This document shows positions 41,790-50,506 of a stretch of 64,000 nucleotides of DNA, piece after piece. The stretch spans positions 3,100,001 to 3,164,000 of the forward strand of contig OZ244928.1 in the NCBI GenBank assembly GCA_965221985.1. The letters run 5' to 3'. Under the pieces are notes generated by a model. That model was not told where the DNA came from. It made no database searches and saw nothing but the letters and a program-made list of their open reading frames with translations. Position numbers and translations under genes: made by a program. Every line of letters starts with the position of its first letter. Within the stretch, counting starts at the first letter, position 1. Source of the stretch: J054 sp965221985 (GTDB lineage Bacteria > Pseudomonadota > Gammaproteobacteria > Steroidobacterales > GCA-2729495).

Positions 41790-42620
41790 TCAGTTATCGG
41801 GAAGCTCTGCCTCCGCCCGTCGCCGGCGGGATCGACGGCGACGCCATCGCCAAGCGGTCAGTAGTGGGCCGGACAAGGCATAGGCACAAGCCATGCTGAA
41901 AATTACCGTCGGCGGATTCAGCGCGATGAGTACGAAGGTTAGGGGAATCACGAAAAAATAAGTAAAGGAAACGCGACCGCGCGGACTGATTTCCTTAAAG
42001 CTGAAGTAGGCGAAATGCGAAACCATCAGGCCCCCGGCCGCCGACGCGACAATACCAGCGAAGGCCAGTGCAAAACCGCCGGACCAACCCAGCTCCGTAC
42101 CTAACCAAACCATGCTCACCACGAGACCTGCCGCCGACGGACTGGGTAGACCTTCGAAAAAACGGCGGTCGGCGGACTGCGTGGAAACATTGAAGCGGGC
42201 CAGGCGCAAAGCCGCGGCCACGGCATAAATAAAGGCTGCGAGCCAACCCACTTTACCCCAAATCCAACCGTACTCGGCAAGCCGAACCAAACCCCACTGA
42301 TAAACGATGATGGCCGGTGCAACACCAAAGCAGACCAAATCCGACAAACTGTCGTACTGCTGGCCGAATTCTGATTCGGTCCCCGTGAGGCGGGCGATTC
42401 GGCCGTCCAGACCATCTAAGGCCATAGCCACGAACAAGGCTATGGCACTATTTTGATAGTTGCCGTCGATGGCACCGATAATGGCGTAGAACCCGGCGAA
42501 CAAGGCCCCTGTCGTGAGCAAATTCGGCAACAGGTAGATACCGGAACGACGATGTTCGCGAACTTTTGGCGGATTTTCTTCCGGTGAGCGCAAACGCATC
42601 CCAGAATATTGCCACGGCAT
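41790..42620 (-). CDS. pssA: CDP-diacylglycerol-serine O-phosphatidyltransferase
   Basis: PssA makes phosphatidylserine from CDP-diacylglycerol and serine at the inner membrane. The CDP-alcohol phosphotransferase motif reads DGLDGRIARLTGTESEFGQQYDSLSD near 69-94, with all required Asp residues. About eight hydrophobic segments follow and the tail is Arg-rich. It is the integral-membrane type II form of 276 residues. ATG 42599 (eighth codon) is an alternative start. A Psd-like gene lies upstream on the same strand, but that homologue lacks catalytic residues. Confidence 0.95.
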   Translation of the reverse strand: MPWQYSGMRLRSPEENPPKVREHRRSGIYLLPNLLTTGALFAGFYAIIGAIDGNYQNSAIALFVAMALDGLDGRIARLTGTESEFGQQYDSLSDLVCFGVAPAIIVYQWGLVRLAEYGWIWGKVGWLAAFIYAVAAALRLARFNVSTQSADRRFFEGLPSPSAAGLVVSMVWLGTELGWSGGFALAFAGIVASAAGGLMVSHFAYFSFKEISPRGRVSFTYFFVIPLTFVLIALNPPTVIFSMACAYALSGPLLTAWRWRRRRSRRRRAEAELPDN

Positions 42621-42968
42621 TGAGCCGAACTCACGTGACGACGACCCACGAAACGACGCAACTCAGGTTCTGCCGCCTAGTGCTGAGAGCCGCCGCGGTC
42701 CCTAGACATTGCTAGGAGTGGAAACGGCAGGCATAGCCAAGGGCTCATTGGGCAAGAGAATTCTCAGTACCCATGAGGACAAAGCCTAGTGAAATAAAAT
42801 TATTTATATTATAAATATCAATATATTATAATATTTTCTTAAATTAACTCTAATAAAAAATGAACCGAGACTCATGGTCTAATGTGGGATCGCAAACTTC
42901 ATCAAATCCGGTTGATTGATTGCTCACAGCCTTCGCAGTCACGCGGACCGCTCAGCGCCTGGGGCAAA
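42621..42968. other. Intergenic region with extreme AT-rich block
   Basis: These 348 bases separate the Psd-like gene from pssA. From about 42790 to 42868 the sequence is almost pure A/T and includes several TATAAT-like hexamers and the palindrome TATTATAATA. A GAGAATTCTC palindrome lies at 42756-42765, and CCTAG/CTAGG arms near 42703-42716 could form a small hairpin in the pssA leader. I infer a pssA promoter region with a leader of about 170 bases. No reading frame here is convincing. Confidence 0.6.
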
Positions 42969-43592
42969 TCAGTCTCGGCGCAGCTCCGCCAATACGCCGG
43001 TCCCAGCAGTTACCGAATCACCGACAGCGACTTCCAGGCGCGCATTCACGGGAAAGTAGACCTCGGCCGTCGCGGCAAGACGCAAGTAGGCGAAACGTTG
43101 ACCCTGACCCACCCTTTCACCATAGCGCACGAAGGCGCGCGGACCCGGCCCGATGCCACGGGAGGGAAACAGCAGGACGAGGTCGTCCTCCTCTTCACTG
43201 CGCAACCACAATCCATTAACTCGTGCGTTAGGGCGTAAACGCTTGCGAACAGAATGAATATGTCCCTCGATGGGCGCCCGCACCGTATAGGCACCCAAGT
43301 GGTTGCATCGAATGCGCAACATCTGCCAGCGACCGGTAACCAGGCCTTCAGTGGTTTCTTCAATGGCAATGACGCGGCCATCCACCGGCGCCAGAATCGC
43401 CAAGGGTAAGGCTGGCACGGCACGGCCGGGATCGCGAAACAATAGAAACAAGCAAACGAACAAGACCCCAGGGACGGCCGTCCAAAAGCCCGCTTCAAGC
43501 TGAAACATCACCCCGGTGACAAGACCGGTGACCAACAGCCAGGGCCAGCCCTCCTTCGCCACCATGGAATGATTGTGGGCCACCGCGTTCAC
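42969..43592 (-). CDS. Phosphatidylserine decarboxylase-like protein lacking catalytic residues
   Basis: The 207-residue frame follows short (archaeal-type) Psd along its length: KEGWPWLL near 13-20, LLFRDPGRAVP near 50-60, ILAPVDGRV near 67-74, RAPIEGHI near 105-112 and RFAYLRL near 166-172. The self-cleaving Gly-Ser of the family (RFGSR) is replaced by LAATAE at 172-177. The catalytic His before NRAP is a Tyr at 102, while the Asp of the DGRV motif (71) remains. No pyruvoyl enzyme can form by the known route. GTG 43592 has AAGG at 6 bases. It lies upstream of pssA on the same strand, suggesting a structural or regulatory role, or decay. Confidence 0.75.
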   Translation of the reverse strand: MNAVAHNHSMVAKEGWPWLLVTGLVTGVMFQLEAGFWTAVPGVLFVCLFLLFRDPGRAVPALPLAILAPVDGRVIAIEETTEGLVTGRWQMLRIRCNHLGAYTVRAPIEGHIHSVRKRLRPNARVNGLWLRSEEEDDLVLLFPSRGIGPGPRAFVRYGERVGQGQRFAYLRLAATAEVYFPVNARLEVAVGDSVTAGTGVLAELRRD

Positions 43593-43688
43593 CTGAGACC
43601 TTCTAACCCGCTCACAGAGATGCGTCAATGGCTGCAAGGTCAAAGGACCGCTAGAATTGCGCCGTCTCGATAGCCCATTGGACTCAAC

Positions 43689-45404
43689 ATGCGCTTAAGC
43701 CGCCTACCCCTGAACACGTATAAAGAGGTACCCGCTGACGCCGAGGTCATCAGCCACCAACTCATGTTGCGCGCTGGTCTGCTGCGGCGTCTCGCTTCGG
43801 GACTGTTTACTTGGATGCCTCTAGGCTTGCGCGTACTGCGCAAGGTGGAAAAAATCGTCCGCGAAGAAATGGACCGCGCTGGTGCGTTTGAGCTACTGAT
43901 GCCCGTGGTGCAACCCAGTGAACTTTGGCGCGAAAGCGGCCGCTGGGATGTCTATGGTTCACTCCTATTGCGCATGCGGGACCGCCACGAACGGGAATTT
44001 TGCTTCGGGCCCACCCATGAGGAAGTCATTACGGATATCGCCCGCCGCGAACTGAAAAGCTACAAGCAATTGCCGGTGAACTACTACCAAATTCAAACGA
44101 AATTTCGCGATGAAATCAGACCGCGCTTCGGGGTGATGCGCGCCCGCGAGTTCGTCATGAAAGATGCCTATTCGTTTCATATCGACCAGGCATCCTTAGA
44201 GGCAAGCTATCAAGCCATGGCCGATGCGTATTCCCAGACCTTCACCCGCCTCGGTCTGAAATTTCGGCCGGTGGCAGCTGACAGCGGCGAAATTGGCGGC
44301 GCTTGTTCCCAAGAGTTTCACGTACTCGCGGAATCCGGCGAAGACGCCATTGCCTACTGCGCGGAGGACGGGTATGCCGCCAATGTGGAAATGGCACCGG
44401 CCCTACCACCGACAAAGCCCCGTAAGGCAGCCGCGGCCGACATGGAGTCGGTCAGCACGCCGAACATCCGTAGCATCGAACAGTTGGGCGACTTTTTGAA
44501 GCTTGCGCCCAATCGCTGCGTAAAAACTTTAATCGTCGCCGGGAGCGAAGAAAATTTGGTGGCCCTCGCGCTGCGCGGTGATCATGAGCTTAACGCTGTT
44601 AAGGCAGCCGCCCTGGAGGAGGTCGCCAGCCCGCTGCGCATGGCCAGCGCTGAAGAAATCCAACAGGCCCTCGATTGCCCGCCCGGTTTCGTGGGCCCGG
44701 TGGGCCTGCCCATACCACTGATCGCCGATCATGCAGCTTTGCAGCTCGCGGATTTTGTCTGTGGTGCCAATCGAATTGACGAGCACTTGCGGAATGTAAA
44801 TTGGGGCCGCGATCTAGACGCGCCGAAGGCCGCGGATCTGCGCAATGTTCAGGACGGTGACCCCAGCCCCGATGGCGGTGGTGCATTGCGCATCGCGCGC
44901 GGCATCGAAGTAGGGCACATTTTTCAGCTCGGTGACAAGTACAGCCGGAGTCTCAACGCCACGGTGCTGGATCAAGGCGGCCGGGAAACTGCATTGCTAA
45001 TGGGCTGCTACGGCATCGGCATTTCTCGTATCGTCGCCGCGGCCATCGAACAGAATCATGATGACGACGGGATCATTTGGCCCGCCGCCATGGCACCCTT
45101 CCAAGTCCTGTTGGTGGTTCTAAATCCCAAGAACTCGGCCGACGTCACAGAGTCCAGCGACCGGCTCTATGAAGATATGCGTCAGGCGGGCATCGAAGTC
45201 TTACTCGATGACCGGTCAGCGCGTCCCGGCGTGAAATTCGCCGATGCGGACTTGCTGGGCATTCCGCACCGGGTCGTCATCGGTGAGCGCGGATTGAAGG
45301 CAGGTGAATTAGAGTACCGTGAACGGCACAGTGGCAAAGAGGAAAAGATCGAAATCCATGAGCTGGTGGAAGCCCTTGGGCGCAAGCTTGCGGCCGCCGT
45401 CTAG
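43689..45404 (+). CDS. proS: Prolyl-tRNA synthetase
   Basis: ProS charges tRNA-Pro. This is the bacterial long form: class II motif 1 around LMPVVQPSELWRESGRW near 74-90, motif 2 FRDEIRPRFGVMRAREFVMKDAYSF near 139-163, and motif 3 LLMGCYGIGISRIVAA near 438-453. A complete INS editing domain (about 225-405) sits between motifs 2 and 3, followed by an anticodon domain. Length 571 is normal. It is transcribed away from the Psd-like gene. Confidence 0.98.
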   Translation: MRLSRLPLNTYKEVPADAEVISHQLMLRAGLLRRLASGLFTWMPLGLRVLRKVEKIVREEMDRAGAFELLMPVVQPSELWRESGRWDVYGSLLLRMRDRHEREFCFGPTHEEVITDIARRELKSYKQLPVNYYQIQTKFRDEIRPRFGVMRAREFVMKDAYSFHIDQASLEASYQAMADAYSQTFTRLGLKFRPVAADSGEIGGACSQEFHVLAESGEDAIAYCAEDGYAANVEMAPALPPTKPRKAAAADMESVSTPNIRSIEQLGDFLKLAPNRCVKTLIVAGSEENLVALALRGDHELNAVKAAALEEVASPLRMASAEEIQQALDCPPGFVGPVGLPIPLIADHAALQLADFVCGANRIDEHLRNVNWGRDLDAPKAADLRNVQDGDPSPDGGGALRIARGIEVGHIFQLGDKYSRSLNATVLDQGGRETALLMGCYGIGISRIVAAAIEQNHDDDGIIWPAAMAPFQVLLVVLNPKNSADVTESSDRLYEDMRQAGIEVLLDDRSARPGVKFADADLLGIPHRVVIGERGLKAGELEYRERHSGKEEKIEIHELVEALGRKLAAAV

Positions 45405-45414
45405 ACCTTATGCA

Positions 45415-45990
45415 ATGGCTATCCTGCGGCTAAGCTTGGTCTTATTGTTGGGCTACTGTGCATCAACTGGGCTGTTTGCCCAGGAACCCGAACAACCCGA
45501 CCCGGCCCTCAAGGAATTACTCCAGGCAGCCATGGCCGAAAGCAACAGTTTTCCCGACCGTTTTGAAGCACAGGTCTGGTTAACGGACATGGCCACGCGC
45601 CTAGGCGACCAGGTGGCCGATCCGGCAGAGCGCGTGCGAATACTCAAGCAAGTGCATTGGGAAGCCACGCGCGTTGACCTGCCCCCGGAAATGGTACTTG
45701 CGGTCATCGATATCGAAAGCGCTTTCGATGCCTATGCCGTATCCGTGGCCGGCGCTCAAGGTTTGATGCAGGTGATGCCGTTTTGGCTGGACGAGATTGG
45801 TAAACCGAATGACCGACTCGTCAATATTGAAACCAACCTGCGCATGGGCTGCACGATTCTGCGCTACTACCTAGACATGGAGTCCGGCGACTGGATTCGT
45901 GCCCTGGGCCGTTATAACGGCAGCCTAGGCAGTCGGCGTTATCCGGAAAAGGTCTTGAATCGATTGCGTAGTCGCTGGTTTAAGCACTAG
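45415..45990 (+). CDS. Lytic transglycosylase, SLT domain
   Basis: This small periplasmic lytic transglycosylase has 191 residues. A signal peptide ends near LFAQEP (about 23). The SLT domain carries the catalytic Glu in DIESAFDAYAVSVAGAQGLMQVMPFW near 99-124, the NxxxG-type segment NLRMGCTILRYYLD near 141-154, and RYNGS. It cleaves peptidoglycan strands to 1,6-anhydro ends. It starts 10 bases after proS and is probably co-transcribed, an arrangement seen in other gammaproteobacteria. The longer frame beginning inside proS is rejected. Confidence 0.92.
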   Translation: MAILRLSLVLLLGYCASTGLFAQEPEQPDPALKELLQAAMAESNSFPDRFEAQVWLTDMATRLGDQVADPAERVRILKQVHWEATRVDLPPEMVLAVIDIESAFDAYAVSVAGAQGLMQVMPFWLDEIGKPNDRLVNIETNLRMGCTILRYYLDMESGDWIRALGRYNGSLGSRRYPEKVLNRLRSRWFKH

Positions 45991-46005
45991 GCGGTGACGA
46001 CCAAA

Positions 46006-46299
46006 CTAAGCCGTTGGAGTCGTATGAAAATCCGTCAATCCTTCGGCGACGGATAGCGTCTCTTCGCGCCGCTCCAAGCGCGACACCTCAGCCATGCGCG
46101 GGCCGCGCAGCAGCCAGCGGGCTAGGGACTCGACATCTTCGGCCAAACCGCGCGCAAGCACCTCGACTCGACCATCGGAAAGATTTCTAGCCCAGCCCAC
46201 CAAACCCAAACTTTCTGCCTGTTTCACGCAACTTGCGCGGAAGAAGACGCCCTGCACGCGACCCTCAACAAAAAAGCGCGTACAAACTTCTTCGTTCAC
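46006..46299 (-). CDS. acyP: Acylphosphatase
   Basis: Acylphosphatase hydrolyses carboxyl-phosphate bonds. The 97 residues include the signature FFVEGRVQGVFFRASCVKQAES near 8-29 with catalytic Arg, and GWARNLSDGRVEVLARG near 35-51 with catalytic Asn. It follows the small lipoprotein gene by 6 bases on the same strand. Confidence 0.95.
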   Translation of the reverse strand: MNEEVCTRFFVEGRVQGVFFRASCVKQAESLGLVGWARNLSDGRVEVLARGLAEDVESLARWLLRGPRMAEVSRLERREETLSVAEGLTDFHTTPTA

Positions 46300-46305
46300 T
46301 GGATC

Positions 46306-46653
46306 CTAGGGAGCCTGACCCGATTCGCGGGCACGCCGGCTGATCAACAAAGCGTCCAAGGCAGTGTCTTTAGCATCAATGGCCGCCCGCTTAGCCATCC
46401 AGTAGGCATTGGAAGTACTTGTCTGGAGAAATTCTTCCGCGCTGGCGAGCAAACTTTCCGCCTCGCGCAATTTCGCGCTAGCGAACCGATTGGCACCGGC
46501 CTCCCTCGCAGCGGCGACGGCCTGACGAGCATCGCTCATCTCTTGCACCGGTGGCGCCGTGGCGCAGGCCGCCAGCAACATGATTGCCAAACTCAGCGAA
46601 ACGCTACGAATACCCGCGCCAGATGCCTGACAAAGCCGTAAGATTTGGAGCAT
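46306..46653 (-). CDS. DUF4398-type small lipoprotein
   Basis: This is a 115-residue lipoprotein with lipobox LLAAC (Cys near 30) and a helical body rich in Ala, Glu and Arg. The DARQAVAAAREAGANRFA pattern near 41-58 recalls DUF4398 proteins, often found beside OmpA-family genes, though none is here. An envelope role is inferred; no function is known to me. Confidence 0.72.
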   Translation of the reverse strand: MLQILRLCQASGAGIRSVSLSLAIMLLAACATAPPVQEMSDARQAVAAAREAGANRFASAKLREAESLLASAEEFLQTSTSNAYWMAKRAAIDAKDTALDALLISRRARESGQAP

Positions 46654-46812
46654 TCGCTGACGCTAGCAATCGTCCAGAATAGCGTCAAGCATCGCTGCTA
46701 CCCCGCAAGTTTCCCTCAGTGAACTTAGGCAAACACGCCACAAGAATTTCCGCATTGATGCTCGGCACGTCGGTTGCGCGCTACAATTTGGAATTTATCG
46801 GCTGGCAGAGCT

Positions 46813-47169
46813 ATGACCATCATCATCTATCACAATCCGCGTTGCTCTAAATCTCGAAAAACCCTTGAGCTGCTGCAGGCAAATAGTCAAGATCCTCAAA
46901 TTCACGAATATCTTAAGCAGCCAGTCGCTGCCGATACCCTGGCTGAGCTTGCCAACAAGCTGGGGGTGCAAGCCGAGGGCATCATGCGCAGCGGCGAAGA
47001 AGAATTTCGCGAGCAGCGCGAAGCGCTGAGCAATATGACCGAAACTGAAAAATTCGCATGGCTGGCCGCGCATCCGAAAGTATTGCAACGCCCCATCGTC
47101 GTGGCGGGAGATCAAGCGAGAATCGGCAGACCACCCGAAAACGTTCTAGAGATTCTTCCACCCCTGTGA
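46813..47169 (+). CDS. arsC: Arsenate reductase (glutaredoxin type)
   Basis: The 118-residue ArsC-family protein has the thioredoxin-like active site NPRCSKSRKTLELL near 8-21, with the reactive Cys, and LLQ...EYLKQP after it. RPIVVAGDQARIGRPPENVLEIL near the end carries the arginine of the family. Homologues reduce arsenate, but many chromosomal copies next to wrbA have no proven arsenic role and there are no other ars genes here. ATG 46813 is favoured over the extended frame from 46774. Confidence 0.92.
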   Translation: MTIIIYHNPRCSKSRKTLELLQANSQDPQIHEYLKQPVAADTLAELANKLGVQAEGIMRSGEEEFREQREALSNMTETEKFAWLAAHPKVLQRPIVVAGDQARIGRPPENVLEILPPL

Positions 47170-47771
47170 TGGACATACTGGTGCTCTACTACTCACGGCA
47201 CGGCTCCACCGCAAAGCTGGCTCAGCAAGTTACGCGCGGCGTCAATGCCGTGGAGAACTGCACGGCACGCTTGCGCACAGTGCCGCCGGTTTCTCCAGAC
47301 ACCCAGGCGAGCGAGCCAACTGTTCCCGTTGAAGGCGCGCCCTTCGTGCAGATGTCTGATCTGCTGGAATGTGGCGGAGTATTAATGGGGAGCCCCACTC
47401 GATTTGGCAATATGGCGGCGGCCCTGAAGTACTTTCTCGATGGCACCAGCGGGGCTTGGATGAACGGTGCATTGCGCAACAAACCTGCTGGCTTGTTTAC
47501 CTCCACCAGCAGTTTACATGGCGGCCAAGAGACCACCTTGCTCAGCATGGCCTTACCATTGATCCACCACGGCATGCTGCTGGTGGGACTGCCCTACTCC
47601 CTCGCCGAGTTAAACAACACGCGCACGGGCGGCACCCCCTATGGCGCCAGTCATGTAAGTTTCGGCGACAATGAGGCCCCGCTGAGCAATGATGAAGCCG
47701 CGTTGGCTCGCGCCCTGGGCCGGCGCGTTGCTGAAGCGGCCCTTAGACTAGAAGCTTGGGACCGGCCGTGA
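47169..47771 (+). CDS. wrbA: NAD(P)H:quinone oxidoreductase WrbA
   Basis: WrbA is an FMN flavodoxin-like enzyme that reduces quinones by two electrons, limiting radical formation. Residues 1-14 (MDILVLYYSRHGST) form the phosphate-binding loop, GSPTRFGNMAAALKYFLDGTSGAW near 77-100 is diagnostic, and STSSLHGGQETTLLSM follows near 113-128. Its ATG overlaps the arsC stop (TGATG). Length 200 is normal. Confidence 0.95.
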   Translation: MDILVLYYSRHGSTAKLAQQVTRGVNAVENCTARLRTVPPVSPDTQASEPTVPVEGAPFVQMSDLLECGGVLMGSPTRFGNMAAALKYFLDGTSGAWMNGALRNKPAGLFTSTSSLHGGQETTLLSMALPLIHHGMLLVGLPYSLAELNNTRTGGTPYGASHVSFGDNEAPLSNDEAALARALGRRVAEAALRLEAWDRP

Positions 47772-48094
47772 GCCCGGGACAATGGTCCCGCCATCTCGTG
47801 TTGCTGGCATTGGCTCTGTTGATTGTCTGTCTAGTCTGGCCGCCCTTTAGGTCTTGGACTCTAGTCGGTATCTTGCCCCTAGCTGTGGCCTTACTCGCCG
47901 GCATCAAACCGAAACCGCGCTGGGGCGGCTGGGTCGCCACGCTCATGATTCCCTACTTTTGCGTGGGCATCATGAACCTGCTAGCCGGCCCCGCGCCGCC
48001 TTTCCTTGGCTTAAGCCTGTCTCTTGCCAGTGCGCTGGCCTTTATTGCCAGCATGGACTGGACGCGGCGAATGGGCGTAAATCTAAGACGCTAG
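47768..48094 (+). CDS. DUF2069 family inner-membrane protein
   Basis: This 108-residue protein has three or four hydrophobic helices and the GIKPKPRWGGWVATLMIPYF segment typical of DUF2069. GTG 47768 overlaps the wrbA stop. The arsC-wrbA-DUF2069 order facing hda is shared with Pseudomonas and relatives. Function is unknown. Its end overlaps convergent hda by 4 bases. Confidence 0.85.
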   Translation: MSPGQWSRHLVLLALALLIVCLVWPPFRSWTLVGILPLAVALLAGIKPKPRWGGWVATLMIPYFCVGIMNLLAGPAPPFLGLSLSLASALAFIASMDWTRRMGVNLRR

Positions 48095-48807
48095 GCTTCC
48101 GCGCCGCCGGAGTGTTTAGTCTTCGCCAACACAGCCTTGACGAATGGCACGGTCAAACGCTTTTGAGCGACTAGGGATTTCTTGTCCAAGGTATCCAGCA
48201 ATTCGAATAAACGGCCGGTGTGCCGATCAACGCGGCTGAGCAGGTAGACGGCCGTATCGCGCGGCAATTGAAAACCGCGCCAATTCGCGCGATGGCGCAG
48301 GGCTTCAATTTTTTCGTCATCGCTTAAGGGCTTTAGCCGAAATGTGGCTCCCGAGGTAAACCGCGAGGTCAGATCGGGCAGCGCAAAATCCGCATGCAGG
48401 GGTGCGCGATTGGAGCTTAGAACCAAACGCGCACCGCGCTGGCGCAATTGCTCGTAGAGTTCGAACAGTGCCGTTTCCCACGCCGGCTGCGCGGCCACGG
48501 CTTCTACGTCGTCTATGGCGACCAAATCCATGGCCGCCAATCCATCCAGTGCGGCCGCGCCCAGATCCGAAGCCGAATTCAGCGGCAGGTAGATCGCGCG
48601 TTGGCCGGCCTCGTCCGCCGCCGCGACCGTCGCTTGCAGAAGATGACTGCGCCCACACTGCGCCGGCCCCCATAACCACAATAGTCCGCGCTGACTACAA
48701 ACGGCTAAGTCTTGCAAGGCGTGCAACAGAGCGGCATTAGGCCCCGGATAGAAATTCGCGAACACGGCATGGTCCGCGGGACCGACTTCAAGGGGTAGTT
48801 GTTGCAC
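48091..48807 (-). CDS. hda: DnaA regulatory inactivator Hda
   Basis: Hda, with the sliding clamp, stimulates ATP hydrolysis by DnaA after initiation. The N-terminal QQLPLEV (2-8) matches a clamp-binding motif. The AAA+ domain has GPAQCGRSHLLQ near 46-57, where Arg replaces the P-loop Lys as in E. coli Hda, and Walker B DLVAIDDVEAV. Length 238 is normal. It lies 17 bases after the phosphatidyltransferase gene. Confidence 0.93.
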   Translation of the reverse strand: MQQLPLEVGPADHAVFANFYPGPNAALLHALQDLAVCSQRGLLWLWGPAQCGRSHLLQATVAAADEAGQRAIYLPLNSASDLGAAALDGLAAMDLVAIDDVEAVAAQPAWETALFELYEQLRQRGARLVLSSNRAPLHADFALPDLTSRFTSGATFRLKPLSDDEKIEALRHRANWRGFQLPRDTAVYLLSRVDRHTGRLFELLDTLDKKSLVAQKRLTVPFVKAVLAKTKHSGGAEA

Positions 48808-48824
48808 GAAAAAGCGCCCAGCGA

Positions 48825-49379
48825 TTAGGAACTGTGGCGAGCGCGCGCCCGCGCGCTCCAGGTCAACACGTAATCAAGGCCCGAGACCACACTAATGACC
48901 AATACAGCCGCGCCGATAACCAACAGGCTAGTCTCTGCGGGCCAATCCATGGCGAGGCGCGACAACGCAAATAAAATATAAAGTAGTTGAAGACCTGTGT
49001 TTAATTTACTGATTTTAGTAGGTTCTGGTTGAACCTCGGAGATCAGATGCTCATAGGCAAGGGCCCCTGACACGATGACCAGATCCCGGGCGATGACAAC
49101 GACGGCTAGCCAAAGTGGGGCAACGCCCAACCAGGCCAGGGATAGAAAGACGGACACCAATAACAACTTGTCCGCCAAAGGGTCCAACAGGCCGCCCAAT
49201 CGCGTGCGCCAATTAAATCGCTTGGCCAAAAATCCATCCAGCCCGTCGGACAAGCCGGCCACGATGACCAACAGCAAGGACAAGGCAAAGTCGCCCGCTA
49301 ACAATCCATAAATGATGGGGCCAATAAGCAGGATGCGCAGGATGCAAATCGCATTCGGAATATGGGCCAGACGAAGCAT
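48825..49379 (-). CDS. CDP-alcohol phosphatidyltransferase family protein
   Basis: The protein has 184 residues with five or six membrane helices and the catalytic motif SDGLDGFLAKRFNWRTRLGGLLDPLADK near 44-71, in which all four Asp of the family are present. It is most like PgsA (phosphatidylglycerophosphate synthase) or cardiolipin-type enzymes. The usual pgsA neighbour uvrC is not here, and a similar gene sits near hda and purM in several gammaproteobacteria, so this may be a second paralogue. The alcohol acceptor cannot be determined. Confidence 0.88.
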   Translation of the reverse strand: MLRLAHIPNAICILRILLIGPIIYGLLAGDFALSLLLVIVAGLSDGLDGFLAKRFNWRTRLGGLLDPLADKLLLVSVFLSLAWLGVAPLWLAVVVIARDLVIVSGALAYEHLISEVQPEPTKISKLNTGLQLLYILFALSRLAMDWPAETSLLVIGAAVLVISVVSGLDYVLTWSARARARHSS

Positions 49380-49394
49380 GGGTGGTGGTGGCAG

Positions 49395-50465
49395 TTAACC
49401 GCCGGCAAATACGTAATAGAGATCGGCGGCCGCGCCTGCAATGTCCGGATCGGCCGGCTGAAGCAGACGCCGCAAGGCGATGGTTCGCATGAGCTGATCG
49501 GCGCTTCCGCGAACCTGAAGTTCAAAAACAGCACGATCGTCAATAACCTCCACGACGTCGCAAGACACCACGCTGCTGAGTCCAGATAGATAGGCGCTGA
49601 TGGTGCCGTAGGCATCGAAGCTGGCCAAGCCGGCGACCTTGACCCGCAGACGCCGTTTCGAACCCGCATCGGCCGCCAGTTGCATGGCCAAGCGATCTGC
49701 TGCTTCATCGGGGCCTGAGGCGACGGTTCCAGTCCAATCCATTCGCTGACCGCCAGACAGGAGAGTCCAGCGAACTTGGGCACGGCGCGGATCGGCACCG
49801 CGGGCGCGGCCAATCAATACCGCATCGGCGCGATAACGTTGCGATGCCTGAACAACCGGATCGGTAAAATCTCCCCAAAGATCAGCAAAACTCAGCGCGC
49901 CGCGGTCCTGGGCGTCGACCAATGGCAAAATTAGCGGCAAGCCACGGGCCTTGCCGGCATTCAACAGCAATCGCCGGGCCGACGATCCCCTCGCCCCGCC
50001 TCGCCCGTCGGCCGAGGTCAAGATATCTCGTTGTCCCTGGCCCCGGTCCGTGGCTAGCCATACGAGTGTCGCAGGCCGCTCCTCGGCCCAAACGGGCAAG
50101 CCAGCCTGGTCTAACGCTCTGCGCAAGGCTATGGCATCAAACCCCACCGAAATTCTGTCGGCCGATACATTGCGGTACTGCTCCACCAGTGCGACTGGAT
50201 CGCCGAGTTGCGAGGCGATCACTGCACCACCCGCCGCTCGCCGGCCCGTCAATTTCACCAGCACCTGCCGGAGCGCGGCGGCAAAGGCTTGGTCTAAACC
50301 CTTGTCACCCTCGGGCAAAGTAACTTCGGCTTGATAGAGATCCGGCACTTGCGCGGCGTCAACACTCGCGCCATGGAACATCAATGTGGCAGCCATCAGC
50401 GCCAGAATGCATGGGAGTTTTACCCAACCCCCGGCCCTTGAATGGAGCAAGTTTGAAGCAGTCAT
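49395..50465 (-). CDS. DUF2066 family exported protein
   Basis: The 356-residue protein has a signal peptide (cleaved near VDAAQ, about 38). A segment GLDQAFAAALRQVLVKLTGRR then lies near 56-76, typical of DUF2066 proteins found between hda and purM. No catalytic motif is recognisable. The start at 50465 avoids overlap with divergent purM; a longer frame to 50516 would read into it. Function is unknown; periplasmic location is inferred. Confidence 0.8.
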   Translation of the reverse strand: MTASNLLHSRAGGWVKLPCILALMAATLMFHGASVDAAQVPDLYQAEVTLPEGDKGLDQAFAAALRQVLVKLTGRRAAGGAVIASQLGDPVALVEQYRNVSADRISVGFDAIALRRALDQAGLPVWAEERPATLVWLATDRGQGQRDILTSADGRGGARGSSARRLLLNAGKARGLPLILPLVDAQDRGALSFADLWGDFTDPVVQASQRYRADAVLIGRARGADPRRAQVRWTLLSGGQRMDWTGTVASGPDEAADRLAMQLAADAGSKRRLRVKVAGLASFDAYGTISAYLSGLSSVVSCDVVEVIDDRAVFELQVRGSADQLMRTIALRRLLQPADPDIAGAAADLYYVFAGG

Positions 50466-50506
50466 ATGCACTATTATAGCGGCGCCTCGGCCGCTGAATC
50501 CCCACA

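Noticed and set aside
48839..48858. Perfect 8-base-pair stem with 4-base loop (GAGCGCGC...GCGCGCTC)
   Set aside because: It lies inside the coding end of the phosphatidyltransferase and results from an Ala-Arg repeat; no T run follows, so it is not treated as a terminator.
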